A program made the position numbers and the translations under genes. Below are positions 63,196-64,000 of a stretch of DNA of 64,000 bases, one piece after another. Source of the stretch: Stenotrophomonas ginsengisoli (lineage in GTDB: Bacteria; Pseudomonadota; Gammaproteobacteria; Xanthomonadales; Xanthomonadaceae). The stretch is taken from assembly GCF_001431485.1 (NCBI RefSeq), contig NZ_LDJM01000018.1:1-64000 (forward strand), read 5' to 3'. Each line of letters begins with the position of its first letter. Position 1 is the stretch's first letter. The notes below the pieces were generated by a model that was not told the origin of the DNA, searched no databases, and was given only the letters and a program-made list of their open reading frames with translations.

Positions 63196-63510
63196 GACAA
63201 CTCCACTTGGCGGTGTGGTTGCCCATTACAAGTCGTCAGGGCCGTTTCACCGTTGAGGGTGTTGCTTCGCCGAGTTGAATTCGCCCTTCTGAAACCGCCA
63301 TTCTTCAACACTGATCACAGACTGCGTTCTTTCTTGCGCAGCAATATGGATTCTATAGCCACCAATTCCTAAAATCGGCACTTAATCACCAATCGCCCGT
63401 TCGGTTTTTGCGTGCATGCGCCTGGTCAGCTGGTGCCCACTTTTTCAAGGCAAGCCCAACGCCGGAAGGGTACACGCAGATGCCGCATCACGACCAACAT
63501 GGAGTCCCCC
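63196..63510. other. AT-richer intergenic stretch before the right-edge lipoprotein
   Basis: About 315 bases with lower GC than the rest of the window and no ORF I can support. It may mark the boundary of an acquired segment that continues past the window edge. Confidence 0.4.
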
Positions 63511-64000
63511 ATGCTCCCGATCCAGATCGCTGATAGTAAAAACAACCGAAAAATGCGCACGCGACGCCATGTGGTCAGCTATGTCCGGACGTTCCTGACC
63601 ACTCTCGTTACGCTCACAGGAATACTTCTCATGACCGCATGCGGGGAAAACAGCCGGATTTCCCCTCCGGAACCATCGCTTCGCTCCGGGAACTTCCCCG
63701 TCGTCGAACCATTCGCCATAGATCAGGGGGGGAGCAAGCACTCCGTGATCTTCGAACTTCCGGATGCGCGCGACAACGGCATCCTGCGCCCGGTATTCAT
63801 CGGATTCCGAGCGGTCAATGCAGCGGGCGGAACCGAAGAAAAGTTCCGTAACTCTCAAAAAGTCATGGACTACCTGCATGAAGCCCCCATGCCGGTGAGA
63901 CTGAAGCTCTGGCGAATTGATGAAGGAGAACCCAAGCCCATCGTGCTCAGCGACATGCACTGGGATGTGCCGGCCAAACGCGCCTCATGGCATCTTCACC
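63511..64000 (+). CDS. Putative lipoprotein, 3' end outside the window
   Basis: The frame is open from ATG 63511 to the window end (163 codons). GGAG lies 6 nt before the ATG. A basic N-terminus is followed by a hydrophobic segment (FLTTLVTLTGILLMTAC), with C48 as the likely lipidated Cys, though Met at -3 is not ideal. The mature part (FAIDQGGSKHSVIFEL, PVFIGFRAVNAAGG, PMPVRLKLWRIDEGE) looks like a beta-sandwich and resembles DUF5625-type small lipoproteins, a resemblance I cannot verify. Codon use is less GC-rich than its neighbours, suggesting recent transfer. Function unknown; an immunity or accessory lipoprotein is one possibility. Confidence 0.6.
   Translation, partial: MLPIQIADSKNNRKMRTRRHVVSYVRTFLTTLVTLTGILLMTACGENSRISPPEPSLRSGNFPVVEPFAIDQGGSKHSVIFELPDARDNGILRPVFIGFRAVNAAGGTEEKFRNSQKVMDYLHEAPMPVRLKLWRIDEGEPKPIVLSDMHWDVPAKRASWHLH

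Noticed and set aside
1..64000. tRNA, rRNA, CRISPR arrays, insertion sequences or prophage genes
   Set aside because: I looked at the gene-free gaps for cloverleaf elements, regular repeats and transposase or integrase motifs and found none.

Overview
The window is high-GC chromosomal DNA, densely packed with genes, from a gammaproteobacterium of the Xanthomonadaceae; Stenotrophomonas or a close relative is the best guess. This is inferred from gene content: a fused aspartokinase/diaminopimelate decarboxylase (LysC-LysA), the MurL/MurD2 pair that makes D-glutamate peptidoglycan precursors in Xanthomonas, a sufR-B-C-D-S operon, a secreted effector with an XVIPCD tail (the signal for the Xanthomonadales bacteria-killing type IV secretion system), and several TonB receptors. 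I see no rRNA, tRNA, CRISPR array, transposase or prophage. Most of the window looks like core genome; the clearest accessory pieces are at 40.3-42.3 kb and at the right edge.

Left part (1-10.8 kb): iron. Four Fur-box-like 19-mers mark an iron stimulon. The first controls a leftward operon of a PepSY membrane protein, DUF2271, DUF4198, the flavin transferase ApbE and a truncated membrane-anchored protein. DUF2271 carries a good match to the ApbE flavinylation motif, so this looks like a periplasmic flavin electron-transfer system. The others control a TonB receptor, a PiuC-type dioxygenase, and an operon of a small DUF2946-like protein (possibly frameshifted), a Fiu-like catecholate receptor and a Sel1-repeat protein.

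10.8-27.7 kb: Fe-S assembly and cell-wall/lysine metabolism. A leftward suf operon (IscR-like regulator, SufB, C, D, S, then a GNAT enzyme and a Rieske ferredoxin) is interrupted by one small membrane-protein gene on the opposite strand. Next come a small SET-domain protein, a DUF1439 protein, an HU protein with a histone-like basic tail, an amidohydrolase, a PhzF protein, LysC-LysA, MurL and MurD2. The last three all lie on the route to peptidoglycan.

27.7-33 kb: a light-sensing signalling cluster. A BLUF blue-light receptor lies 8 nt upstream of a 1247-residue CheB-CheR-PAS-histidine kinase fusion, followed by two single-domain response regulators.

33-48.8 kb: Ssb, octaprenyl diphosphate synthase, a peptide transporter, an S9 peptidase, a DUF819 membrane protein, a class 3 lipase effector with XVIPCD and its probable ankyrin-repeat immunity partner, CstA with its YbdD-like partner, aquaporin Z, phosphoglycerate mutase, an HD-GYP protein and two exported proteins of unknown function.

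48.8-64 kb: a short tandem repeat and REP-like hairpin, then Mfd, a GNAT enzyme and RlmJ leftward, and creB-creC-creD rightward with a cre-tag-like site before creD, followed by a GNAT enzyme, a nitrilase-family enzyme, an M28 peptidase, GltX and a Zur-like repressor. The last kilobase is lower in GC and ends inside an unknown lipoprotein gene.
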